Program-made: the position numbers and the translations under genes
The notes under the pieces: model-generated
Databases searched by the model: none
Told to the model about the DNA's origin: nothing
Seen by the model: the letters and a program-made list of their open reading frames with translations, nothing else
Shown here: piece by piece, positions 25,065-32,151 of the stretch
Layout: each line of letters opens with the position of its first letter
How positions within the stretch are numbered: position 1 is the stretch's first letter
Assembly: GCA_028577615.1 (NCBI GenBank)
Contig: JAJSDU010000030.1
Coordinates: 1 to 32,151, forward strand
DNA from: Nitrosomonas sp.
GTDB taxonomy: Bacteria; Pseudomonadota; Gammaproteobacteria; Burkholderiales; Nitrosomonadaceae
DNA: 32,151 bases
Direction of reading: 5' to 3'

Positions 25065-27797
25065 ATGCTAGGTAATCTGCTCAAGAAGATTTTTGGAAGT
25101 CGCAACGAACGCATAATAAAGCAGTATTTGAAAGTTGTTGGACAAATCAATTCACTCGAGGCTGAAATCGAAAAGCTGAGTGATGCCGAGTTGCGCGCCA
25201 GGACCGACGAATTTAAACAACGTATAGATAACGGCGAGGCGCTCGATGCGCTGTTGCCCGAAGCATTTGCGGTAGTTCGCGAGGCCGGCAAGCGTGTGCT
25301 CAATATGCGCCACTTCGATGTGCAGCTGATCGGCGGGATGGTGTTGCATGATGGCAAAATTTCGGAAATGCGTACCGGTGAAGGTAAAACGCTGATGGCT
25401 ACTTTGCCAGCCTATTTGAATGCATTGTCAGGTCATGGTGTGCACGTGGTTACTGTAAATGATTATCTGGCGAAGCGTGATGCGGAATGGATGGGCAAGA
25501 TCTACAAGTTCCTGGGCGTCAGTGTCGGTGTCATTTATGGCCATATGCCACACGAGGATAAACAGAGCGCCTACGCGGCGGATATTACTTACGGTACCAA
25601 TAACGAATACGGTTTTGATTACCTGCGTGACAATATGGTTACGCATCAATCCGAACGCGTGCAGCGCCCGCTTAATTTTGCGATCGTGGATGAAGTCGAT
25701 TCTATTCTGATTGATGAAGCACGTACACCGCTGATTATTTCCGGTCAGGCGGAAGGTGATACAGAAATCTATCTGCGTATCAATAAGCTGGTTCCAAAAT
25801 TGAAGCGTCAGGAAAAGGAAGATAGTCCGGGCGATTTTAGTGTTGATGAGAAAGCCCATCAGGTGATATTGAGTGAAGAGGGTTTTGAGCATGCTGAAAA
25901 ATTGCTCGCGGAAGCAGGCTTGCTCAAAAGCGGCACCAGTCTGTACGACCCTGCCAATGTCAGCCTGATACATCATTTAACAGCAGGATTACGTGCGCAT
26001 TCGTTGTATTTCCTTGATCAGCATTATGTTATTCAGAATGGTGAAGTTGTCATCGTCGATGAATTTACCGGCCGACTGATGCCCGGGCGGCGCTGGTCGG
26101 ATGGCCTGCATCAGGCTGTTGAAGCAAAAGAAGGCGTAACCATACAAAAAGAAAACCAAACGCTGGCGTCAATCACCTTCCAGAATTATTTCCGCATGTA
26201 TCATAAACTGTCCGGCATGACCGGAACAGCGGATACCGAAGCTGCTGAATTCCAGCAGATTTACGGACTTGAGACAGTGATTATTCCAACGCATCGTCCA
26301 ATGATACGGGAAGATCGGATGGATCAGATTTTTCGTACGATGGACGAAAAATTCAACGCTGTTATTGAGGGCATCAGAGAATGCTATGAGAAAGGACAGC
26401 CTGTTCTGGTCGGCACGACATCCATAGAAAACAATATGCTGTTGTCCAAATTGCTGGACAAGGCAAAGCTTCCGCATCAGGTGCTTAATGCAAAACAGCA
26501 TGCGAGCGAAGCCAACATTATCGTGCAAGCCGGGCGGCCGAAGATGATCACTATTGCAACCAATATGGCCGGACGTGGAACGGACATTGTGCTCGGTGGC
26601 AATCCGGAGCCCGAAATTGAAAGTATCCGGAATGATGAGAAATTAAATGACGCGGAAAAGGAAAAACGCATCAGTGAAGTTTTGAACAGGTGGAAGGCCG
26701 CGCACGAGGAAGTGCTGCAGAAAGGCGGCCTGCATATTATCGGCACGGAGCGTCATGAGTCACGCCGCGTGGACAATCAGCTACGCGGTAGTTCGGGGCG
26801 GCAGGGCGATCCGGGCTCCAGTCGCTTTTACCTGTCGCTCGAAGATCCGTTGTTGCGTATTTTTGCATCCGATCGTGTCGCCAGTATCATGACCCGCCTT
26901 AAAATGCCGGAAGGTGAGGCGATAGAGCATCCTTGGGTGACGCGTGCGATTGAGAACGCGCAGCGCAAGGTGGAGGCGCGTAATTTTGATATCCGTAAGC
27001 AATTACTTGATTTTGACGATGTTGCCAATGATCAGCGCAGCGTGATCTATCAACAACGCAATGAATTGCTGGAAGCTGATCACGATATTACCGAAACGAT
27101 CACGGCCGTGCGTGAAAGTGTGCTGACCAATCTGTTCAGCGTGCATATTCCACCGCAAAGTGTGGAGGAGCAGTGGGATGTGCCAGGTCTGGAGAAAGCG
27201 CTGGCTTCTGAATACCAGTTGCATTTGCCGATCCGGAAATGGCTTGAGGAAGAACCCGATCTGCATGATGAATCTCTCTGCGAGCGGGTTATCGATATAG
27301 CCGCACAGCATTATCAGGGTAAAGTCGATCAGATCGGAGCGCACATTATGCATCAGTATGAGCGTGCATTGATGCTGCAGATTATTGATGCGCACTGGCG
27401 GGAGCATCTGGCGGCTTTGGATCATCTGCGTCATGGTATTCATTTACGCGGTTATGCGCAGAAGAATCCTAAACAGGAATATAAGCGCGAGGCTTTCGAT
27501 CTGTTTACCAATATGCTTGAAGAGATCAAAGCAGAAGTGACTCGAATATTGCTGACTGTCCAAATCAGGAATGAACAGCAGGTTGAAGCGGTGACTGAAA
27601 CCATGAAAGCACCCGAAAAGATCGAATATCATCACGACGACGCATCTGCCGCCGGTATTGGCGGAAATTCTGAGGATCAGGCTGGAGAAAAATCAGCGCG
27701 GACGTTTGTGCGTCAGGGTGAAAAAATTGGACGCAATGATCCATGTCCCTGCGGTTCTGGAAAAAAGTACAAGCAGTGTCATGGCAAGATACACTAG
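25065..27797 (+). CDS. secA: preprotein translocase ATPase SecA
   Basis: A 910-residue SecA, the motor that pushes preproteins through SecYEG. The nucleotide-binding motif GEGKT is at residues 105-109, the [15 protein letters not shown] motif follows at about 211-225, and [10 protein letters not shown] is in the second ATPase half. The C-terminal zinc-binding tail is complete (C894, C896, C905, H906), which supports SecB and lipid contact. The linker before the tail is acidic. The length is as in other betaproteobacteria. The ATG at 25065 follows AAAGAAAG. No SecM-like arrest peptide is seen upstream; the M23 gene occupies that place. Confidence 0.98.
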   Translation: MLGNLLKKIFGSRNERIIKQYLKVVGQINSLEAEIEKLSDAELRARTDEFKQRIDNGEALDALLPEAFAVVREAGKRVLNMRHFDVQLIGGMVLHDGKISEMRTGEGKTLMATLPAYLNALSGHGVHVVTVNDYLAKRDAEWMGKIYKFLGVSVGVIYGHMPHEDKQSAYAADITYGTNNEYGFDYLRDNMVTHQSERVQRPLNFAIVDEVDSILIDEARTPLIISGQAEGDTEIYLRINKLVPKLKRQEKEDSPGDFSVDEKAHQVILSEEGFEHAEKLLAEAGLLKSGTSLYDPANVSLIHHLTAGLRAHSLYFLDQHYVIQNGEVVIVDEFTGRLMPGRRWSDGLHQAVEAKEGVTIQKENQTLASITFQNYFRMYHKLSGMTGTADTEAAEFQQIYGLETVIIPTHRPMIREDRMDQIFRTMDEKFNAVIEGIRECYEKGQPVLVGTTSIENNMLLSKLLDKAKLPHQVLNAKQHASEANIIVQAGRPKMITIATNMAGRGTDIVLGGNPEPEIESIRNDEKLNDAEKEKRISEVLNRWKAAHEEVLQKGGLHIIGTERHESRRVDNQLRGSSGRQGDPGSSRFYLSLEDPLLRIFASDRVASIMTRLKMPEGEAIEHPWVTRAIENAQRKVEARNFDIRKQLLDFDDVANDQRSVIYQQRNELLEADHDITETITAVRESVLTNLFSVHIPPQSVEEQWDVPGLEKALASEYQLHLPIRKWLEEEPDLHDESLCERVIDIAAQHYQGKVDQIGAHIMHQYERALMLQIIDAHWREHLAALDHLRHGIHLRGYAQKNPKQEYKREAFDLFTNMLEEIKAEVTRILLTVQIRNEQQVEAVTETMKAPEKIEYHHDDASAAGIGGNSEDQAGEKSARTFVRQGEKIGRNDPCPCGSGKKYKQCHGKIH

Positions 27798-27930
27798 GTT
27801 TTTTAGTTTTCTGGTAATAAATCTCTTTAAATCAAATTCTTGACAAAATTTCCAATCAAGGCTGGCGGTTTGTTCCGGCTTGCGTGGATTGCATTAAAAG
27901 ATTATTTTTTCTATTCCCCTTGTGCGCTTA

Positions 27931-27939
27931 TGGTATAAT
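27931..27939 (+). promoter_or_regulatory. extended -10 promoter upstream of petABC
   Basis: TGGTATAAT contains a perfect TATAAT (27934-27939) preceded by the TGn extended -10 motif, which compensates for the lack of a good -35 element. Transcription would start near 27946, about 277 bases before petA. Confidence 0.55.
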
Positions 27940-27982
27940 GCGCCCCATTTATTAAGCGGACAGGTTCGCAAAATAAATTAAA

Positions 27983-28007
27983 TAGAATCAAAAGCTTTTT
28001 GATTCTA
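27983..28007 (+). repeat. perfect hairpin in the pet operon leader
   Basis: TAGAATCAAAA (27983-27993) and TTTTGATTCTA (27997-28007) are perfect complements with a three-base GCT loop, around an AAGCTT core. No T-run follows. Its place early in the predicted leader suggests an RNA structure or operator rather than a terminator of secA. Confidence 0.5.
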
Positions 28008-28222
28008 CTGTGTGCTGTGCGCAGTGAAGTTATTGCATGTTACGGGCTGCTCGCGAAAATGCGGCTGAGTGGAGTGGGTGGGGGAAATCATCCTGGGAGT
28101 ATTTTTTGTTTCTTCCTCAGTAAAGATAGATTAGACAGATTCGGGCGGGAATTTTGTTAACGGTTTTGCATATAAAGTTTTAATTTATTGCATGAAAGAA
28201 TTAACTGATGGAATTTTAAAAG

Positions 28223-28831
28223 ATGGCAGATAGTTTCAGCATTAATAATGAAATGAGTGGGAGAAGAAAATTCTTGGTTGCTGCGACTTCTGTGGCAGGC
28301 GGGGTTGCATGTGTAGGTATTGCGACACCTTTTGTGAAGAGTATGATGCCCAGTGAGAGGGCGAAAGCTGCTGGAGCACCGGTAGAGGTCGATATATCGA
28401 GACTTGAGCCAGGCATGTTGCTGATGGTTGAGTGGCGGGGGCGTGTGGTGTGGATCCTGGATCGCACACCCGAGATGCTGGCAACGCTTGAAAAGCTTGA
28501 ACCGCAGCTTGCGGATCCTAACTCGGATAAGGTTCAGCAGCCGGATTATGCCAAAAACAGAACACGGTCCATTAAGCCGGAGATACTGGTAGTGGAAGGT
28601 ATCTGTACGCATCTGGGGTGTTCTCCGGTATTCAGGAAGGATATTGCGCCGCAGGACTTGGGGGCAGACTGGCTGGGCGGATTCTTCTGCCCCTGTCATG
28701 GTTCCAAGTTTGACTTGGCCGGCCGCGTTTATAAGAGCGTGCCTGCGCCAACCAACATGGTGGTCCCGCCGCATGTATATTTGAGTGATAACGTCCTTTT
28801 AATCGGGGCAGAAAGCAAGGAATCTGCATAA
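28223..28831 (+). CDS. petA: ubiquinol-cytochrome c reductase, Rieske iron-sulfur subunit
   Basis: A 202-residue Rieske protein of the cytochrome bc1 complex, which takes electrons from ubiquinol at the periplasmic face. The N-terminus has a twin-arginine motif (GRRKFL, R14-R15) followed by a membrane helix (about 17-38), as expected for the Tat-inserted anchor. The 2Fe-2S cluster ligands are complete in CTHLGC (C128, H130, C133) and CPCHGS (C156, C158, H159). The stop TAA at 28829-28831 is followed immediately by the petB ATG. Confidence 0.97.
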   Translation: MADSFSINNEMSGRRKFLVAATSVAGGVACVGIATPFVKSMMPSERAKAAGAPVEVDISRLEPGMLLMVEWRGRVVWILDRTPEMLATLEKLEPQLADPNSDKVQQPDYAKNRTRSIKPEILVVEGICTHLGCSPVFRKDIAPQDLGADWLGGFFCPCHGSKFDLAGRVYKSVPAPTNMVVPPHVYLSDNVLLIGAESKESA

Positions 28832-30079
28832 ATGAGCAAGCAAAAAAATTCATTTCTTGAGTGGATCGATAAGCGATTTCCAATGACAGTGACCTGGAGG
28901 GAGCATCTCTCCGAGTATTACGCGCCAAAGAATTTTAATTTCTGGTACTTCTTTGGTTCTTTGGCATTGCTGGTACTGGTAAATCAGTTAATTACCGGGA
29001 TTTTTCTTACCATGAGCTACAAGCCGGATGCGAGCCTCGCATTCGCTTCCGTAGAATATATCATGCGTGACGTCGACTACGGCTGGTTGATTCGCTATAT
29101 GCATTCAACGGGTGCTTCCATGTTCTTCGTGGTTGTATATCTGCATATGTTTCGCGGCATGATGTACGGTTCATATCGTAAACCCCGCGAGTTACTGTGG
29201 CTGATTGGCATGGCGATTTTCTTTGTGCTGATGAGTCTTGCTTTTACCGGATATATTCTGCCATGGGGGCAGATGTCTTACTGGGGTGCGCAAGTCATTG
29301 TCAGCATGTTTGAAGCGATTCCATTTATCGGTGAAACGCTGCACAACTGGATACTGGGCGATTTCATGCTGTCGGATGCAGCGCTAAACCGTTTCTTTGC
29401 CTATCATGTCGTGACGCTGCCGGTTCTGATTGTAGTTCTGGTTTTTGTTCATATTATTGCCCTGCACGAAGTTGGGTCAAACAATCCGGATGGCATTGAA
29501 ATTAAAGAGAACAAAAATCCTGAATCAAAAATACCGGTTGACGGCATTCCATTTCATCCCTACTACACTGTGAAAGATATCTTTGGTGTTGTGGGATTTC
29601 TGATCGTGTTCTGCGGTATTATTTTCTTTGCGCCGGAAATGGGCGGCTACTTCCTGGAATACAATAACTTTATTCCGGCCAACACTTTGCAGACGCCGGA
29701 TCATATCGCGCCAGTCTGGTATTTCACCCCCTATTATTCAATGCTGCGTGCTGTGACCGTGAATTTCCTGTGGATTGATGCCAAGCTGTGGGGTGTTTTT
29801 CTGATGGTCGCCGGCGTTGCCGTATTCTGTTTCCTGCCATGGCTGGACAGGAGTCCGGTTAAATCAATCCGTTATAAAGGGCCGATTTTCAAATTTGCTT
29901 TAGCAATGTTTGTGATCAGCTTTTTTGTTCTGGGCTGGCTGGGTACGCAATCACCCACACCTTTATATACGTTATTAGCGCAAATCTTTTCGGTTATTTA
30001 TTTTGCATTCTTTATCCTGATGCCCTGGTATAGCAAAATAGATAAAACAAAACCTGAGCCTAAAAGAGTTACCAAATGA
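28832..30079 (+). CDS. petB: ubiquinol-cytochrome c reductase, cytochrome b subunit
   Basis: A 415-residue cytochrome b with about eight membrane helices; it holds hemes bL and bH and the Qo and Qi quinone sites. Heme ligands are H91/H105 in helix B and H192/H207 in helix D. The spacing is 14 and 15, the second as in cytochrome b6 rather than 14 as in mitochondrial cytochrome b. The C-terminal part (helices E-H) is fused as in bc1, with the Qo PDHIAPVWYFTPYY segment (PxW-type). The start abuts petA, and the stop overlaps the petC start (ATGA). Confidence 0.97.
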   Translation: MSKQKNSFLEWIDKRFPMTVTWREHLSEYYAPKNFNFWYFFGSLALLVLVNQLITGIFLTMSYKPDASLAFASVEYIMRDVDYGWLIRYMHSTGASMFFVVVYLHMFRGMMYGSYRKPRELLWLIGMAIFFVLMSLAFTGYILPWGQMSYWGAQVIVSMFEAIPFIGETLHNWILGDFMLSDAALNRFFAYHVVTLPVLIVVLVFVHIIALHEVGSNNPDGIEIKENKNPESKIPVDGIPFHPYYTVKDIFGVVGFLIVFCGIIFFAPEMGGYFLEYNNFIPANTLQTPDHIAPVWYFTPYYSMLRAVTVNFLWIDAKLWGVFLMVAGVAVFCFLPWLDRSPVKSIRYKGPIFKFALAMFVISFFVLGWLGTQSPTPLYTLLAQIFSVIYFAFFILMPWYSKIDKTKPEPKRVTK

Positions 30080-30801
30080 ATAAAATAAAAATATTTTTAC
30101 TTGTTTTATGTTTTGCGCCAATGGCCTTATATGCCGCAGAACCTGGAATGCCGCTCGATAAAGCGCCAATCGACACAAGCGATAATGAATCGTTGCAGCG
30201 CGGTGCGCAAGCGTTTGTAAACTATTGTTTGACATGTCATGGCGCCAGCTTCATGCGTTATAACCGCCATCGCGATATCGGCTGGGATAACGAAGCCGTC
30301 GTGCTTGATAAACTGGTGATGACAGACCAGAAAGCGGGTGATCTGATGGTTTCCGCCATGCGTAAAAATGAAGGCGAGGAATGGTTCGGTGTAGCGCCTC
30401 CGGATCTTTCGGTCATTGCGCGCTCAAGAGGAGCGGACTGGTTGTATACGTATTTGCGTGCTTTTTATCGTGACGATACAACCGTTCCTGGCTGGAATAA
30501 TCTGGTTTTTGATCGCGCAGCAATGCCGCATGTGCTGTATGAATTCCAGGGAGAGCAGAGACTGGTGGTGAAGAACGTCGATGGCAAGGAAGTCAAAAGT
30601 CTGGATTTGGTTAAGCCCGGCTCATTGACTGTGTCCGAGTATGACAGATATGTGGCTGATCTGGTTAATTATCTGGTTTATATTGGTGAGCCGATAGCAA
30701 ACGAGCGTAAGCGGATAGGCATGTTAGTGATGATTTTTCTGTTCGGTATGCTGGGGTTGACCTATCTACTGTATCGTGAATATTGGAGAGACATACACTG
30801 A
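30076..30801 (+). CDS. petC: ubiquinol-cytochrome c reductase, cytochrome c1 subunit
   Basis: A 241-residue cytochrome c1. It has a Sec signal peptide (about 1-21, ending LYAAEP). The heme c attachment site CLTCH (C51, C54, H55) is followed by the c1-specific GASFMRYNRHRD. The likely axial Met150 is in RAAMPHVLYEFQ, and the C-terminal anchor helix lies at about 212-233. It passes electrons from the Rieske cluster to soluble cytochrome c in the periplasm. The ATG overlaps the petB stop by four bases. Confidence 0.97.
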   Translation: MNKIKIFLLVLCFAPMALYAAEPGMPLDKAPIDTSDNESLQRGAQAFVNYCLTCHGASFMRYNRHRDIGWDNEAVVLDKLVMTDQKAGDLMVSAMRKNEGEEWFGVAPPDLSVIARSRGADWLYTYLRAFYRDDTTVPGWNNLVFDRAAMPHVLYEFQGEQRLVVKNVDGKEVKSLDLVKPGSLTVSEYDRYVADLVNYLVYIGEPIANERKRIGMLVMIFLFGMLGLTYLLYREYWRDIH

Positions 30802-30856
30802 TCGGCAGGTTGGTTATTGGAAATATGCAAGAGCTATAGAGTAGAGAAATAAAGCT

Positions 30857-31456
30857 ATGATGACTTTGTATTCAACCATAACCTGTCCCTATAGCCATCG
30901 TTGCCGCATTGTGCTGCATGAGAAGGATATGGACTTTGAGGTTATTGATGTTGATCCAAACAACAAGCCGGAAGATCTTGCGGTGATGAGTCCATATGGT
31001 AAAGCGCCAATCCTGGTGGAACGGGATTTGGTGCTTTACGAATCAAATATAATCAACGAATATATTGATGACCGATTTCCGCATCCGCAGCTCATGCCGG
31101 CTGATCCTGTCATGCGTGCGCGTGCGCGATTGCTGCTGTACCGCTTCGAACAGGATTTGTTCTGTTATATCGACCCGATAGAAAATGGCGATGCTAAAAC
31201 AGCCGATAAAGCGAGGACAGCAATTGCAGAAAATCTGACCATGATTGCGCCGGTGTTCGATAAACAGAAATACATGCTGGGCGATGAGTTTTCAATGCTG
31301 GATGTGGCGGTGGCGCCGCTGCTATGGCGGCTTGAGCATTATGGCGTTCGCTTGCCTAAACAGGCCGCCAGCTTGTTAAAATACTCGGAACGTTTATTCA
31401 GCCGTCCGCTTTTTATAGATGCGTTATCCGCATCTGAAAAAGTGATGCGCAAATGA
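30857..31456 (+). CDS. sspA: stringent starvation protein A (GST-fold)
   Basis: A 199-residue SspA: an N-terminal thioredoxin-like domain (about 2-75) and an all-helical GST-like C-terminal domain (about 85-195). In E. coli SspA binds RNA polymerase and affects stress and acid-resistance genes. The N-terminal CPYSHRCRIVLHEK segment (residues 10-23) keeps a cysteine where E. coli SspA has none, and a YGKAPILVERDLVLYESNII block matches the GST fold. The start is at 30857, with a second ATG immediately after. It follows petC by 55 bases and overlaps sspB by four; the petABC-sspAB order is common in beta- and gammaproteobacteria. Confidence 0.93.
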   Translation: MMTLYSTITCPYSHRCRIVLHEKDMDFEVIDVDPNNKPEDLAVMSPYGKAPILVERDLVLYESNIINEYIDDRFPHPQLMPADPVMRARARLLLYRFEQDLFCYIDPIENGDAKTADKARTAIAENLTMIAPVFDKQKYMLGDEFSMLDVAVAPLLWRLEHYGVRLPKQAASLLKYSERLFSRPLFIDALSASEKVMRK

Positions 31457-31887
31457 ATAAACCAACGACAAAACCCTATCTGATCCGCGCCATTTTTGAC
31501 TGGTGCTGCGAGTGCGGCTATGCCCCATTACTGTCTGTCACCGTCGATGCGGAAATGAAGGACATGCGCTTGCCGGAAGAGAACATCAAAAATGGCGAGA
31601 TAATTTTTAATATCGGTCCTAACGCGGTTCGCAATCTCGATATTGGTAATGATATAATCACCTTTTCGGCCAGATTCAATGGTGTTGCGAGAGAAGTCAG
31701 TTTTCCCACCGAAGCCGTGAGCGGAATTTTTGCCAGAGAAATAAATCAGGGAATAGCATTTCCGGAGATGAATCTTCAGCAGGAAAAAGCAAAAGCCGCA
31801 GAGAAAAATCAGGAACATGTTTCTCGCAAAATTTCAAAACCGAAAAGTCCAAAAAATGGAAAAGCAAATCTACGTTTAATCAAGTAA
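31453..31887 (+). CDS. sspB: ClpXP protease specificity-enhancing factor SspB
   Basis: A 144-residue SspB, the adaptor that delivers ssrA-tagged peptides to ClpXP. The substrate-binding domain covers about 1-105 (KPYLIRAIFDWC at the start, FSARFNGVAREVSFP near 70-85). A flexible, Lys-rich C-terminal tail follows, which in the family ends with a ClpX-binding segment (here about 130-144). The ATG lies within the last codons of sspA (ATGA overlap), so the two are translationally coupled. Confidence 0.93.
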   Translation: MNKPTTKPYLIRAIFDWCCECGYAPLLSVTVDAEMKDMRLPEENIKNGEIIFNIGPNAVRNLDIGNDIITFSARFNGVAREVSFPTEAVSGIFAREINQGIAFPEMNLQQEKAKAAEKNQEHVSRKISKPKSPKNGKANLRLIK

Positions 31888-31920
31888 CTTAAGCGTTAAG
31901 GTTAGTTAACCAACCCAATT

Positions 31921-31996
31921 GCCGGCATAGCTCAGATGGTAGAGCAGCTGATTTGTAATCAGAAGGTCCCGAGTTCGATTCTTGGTGTCGGCACCA
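31921..31996 (+). tRNA. tRNA-Thr (anticodon UGU)
   Basis: A 76-base tRNA with encoded CCA. The acceptor arm is GCCGGCA/TGTCGGC, with one G-U pair. The D arm is GCTC...GAGC, the anticodon loop is TTTGTAA with TGT at 31954-31956, and the T arm is CCGAG-TTCGATT-CTTGG. The top pair of the anticodon stem (G27 with A43) is a mismatch. It closely resembles the Thr tRNA of E. coli reading ACA/ACG codons. Confidence 0.95.
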
Positions 31997-32040
31997 TTAA
32001 AACAATAAGTTACAATCAAATCAATAAACAGTTGTTTCTC

Positions 32041-32059
32041 ATGTAGACGTAATGTAGAC
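32041..32059 (+). repeat. short direct repeat downstream of tRNA-Thr
   Basis: ATGTAGAC occurs twice (32041-32048 and 32052-32059), 11 bases apart, 45 bases after the tRNA 3' end. Direct repeats of one helical turn are typical of integrase arm sites, and tRNA 3' ends are common attachment sites, but no integrase gene is visible before the window ends. Confidence 0.4.
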
Positions 32060-32151
32060 AGTTAATCCGGTAATCCCCCTAAATTAGAGGCATTAAGAAG
32101 TAGAATTTAACTCCGTTTTGGCTTGCGCCAATTTCATAGCGGGTGTGATGC

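Larger units (their letters stand above)
27798..28222 (+). other. intergenic region and long leader of the pet operon
   Basis: 425 bases between secA and petA without a supportable gene. It contains an extended -10 promoter at 27931-27939, a perfect 11-bp hairpin 38 bases after the expected start of transcription, a G-rich stretch (28068-28086) and a T-rich stretch (28103-28115). No clear terminator for secA was found. The transcript from the promoter would carry a leader of about 277 bases. Confidence 0.6.

Noticed and set aside
28157-28774. 205-codon - strand frame over petA
   Set aside because: It is antisense to the certain Rieske gene and its translation is unstructured; a shadow frame.
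31888-31912. Hairpin around CTTAAGCGTTAAG before the tRNA
   Set aside because: A five-base AT-rich stem without a T-run; too weak to call a terminator for sspB.
32093-32151. Possible 3' end of a - strand gene entering from the right edge
   Set aside because: Only about 18 codons are visible, too few to support a gene or its identity.

Overview
The window looks like a stretch of chromosome from a Gram-negative betaproteobacterium, most likely of the Nitrosomonas type. This is an inference from three things: the gene orders lptD-surA-pdxA-rsmA, DciA-like/M23/secA and petABC-sspAB-tRNA; the moderate base composition; and the character of the proteins. No ammonia-oxidation gene is present to confirm it. 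Most of the window is conserved envelope and energy housekeeping. I found no CRISPR array, transposase, prophage gene or obvious novel defence system.

Left part (1-5031, + strand): the 3' end of a heparinase II/III-like polysaccharide lyase gene, a UPF0114 (YqhA-like) membrane protein, and a tight three-gene DevB-DevC-DevA type ABC exporter whose coding regions overlap by 1-4 bases.

Outer-membrane biogenesis block (5081-10647, - strand): lptD, surA, pdxA and rsmA in that transcriptional order. LptD and its periplasmic chaperone SurA serve LPS and outer-membrane protein assembly. PdxA makes a vitamin B6 precursor and RsmA dimethylates 16S rRNA. A 450-base gap with an unexplained terminator-like hairpin separates lptD from a divergent CorA-type magnesium transporter gene (11099-12211).

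Central - strand block (12279-21447): glutathione reductase; a slipin + NfeD membrane protease pair; an ADP-ribose pyrophosphatase; a two-CBS-domain protein with a promoter and an FNR/ANR-like box upstream; then rnb-like ribonuclease, tonB and aroE in one orientation. Two long perfect inverted repeats (13682-13718 and 16842-16888) lie between genes here and lack a T-tract.

Right part (21680-32151, mostly + strand): a TPR lipoprotein; a DciA-like DUF721 gene divergent by only 25 bases from an M23 peptidase gene; secA; the complete cytochrome bc1 operon petABC behind a long leader with an extended -10 promoter and a perfect hairpin; sspA-sspB; and tRNA-Thr(UGU). The last 155 bases, downstream of the tRNA, hold a short direct repeat and could be the edge of an integrated element, but no integrase is visible.

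The most useful leads are regulatory or structural rather than a new enzyme system: the pet leader, the FNR-like box at the CBS gene, the orphan hairpin before corA, the CxxC-bearing TPR lipoprotein and the tRNA-Thr edge.
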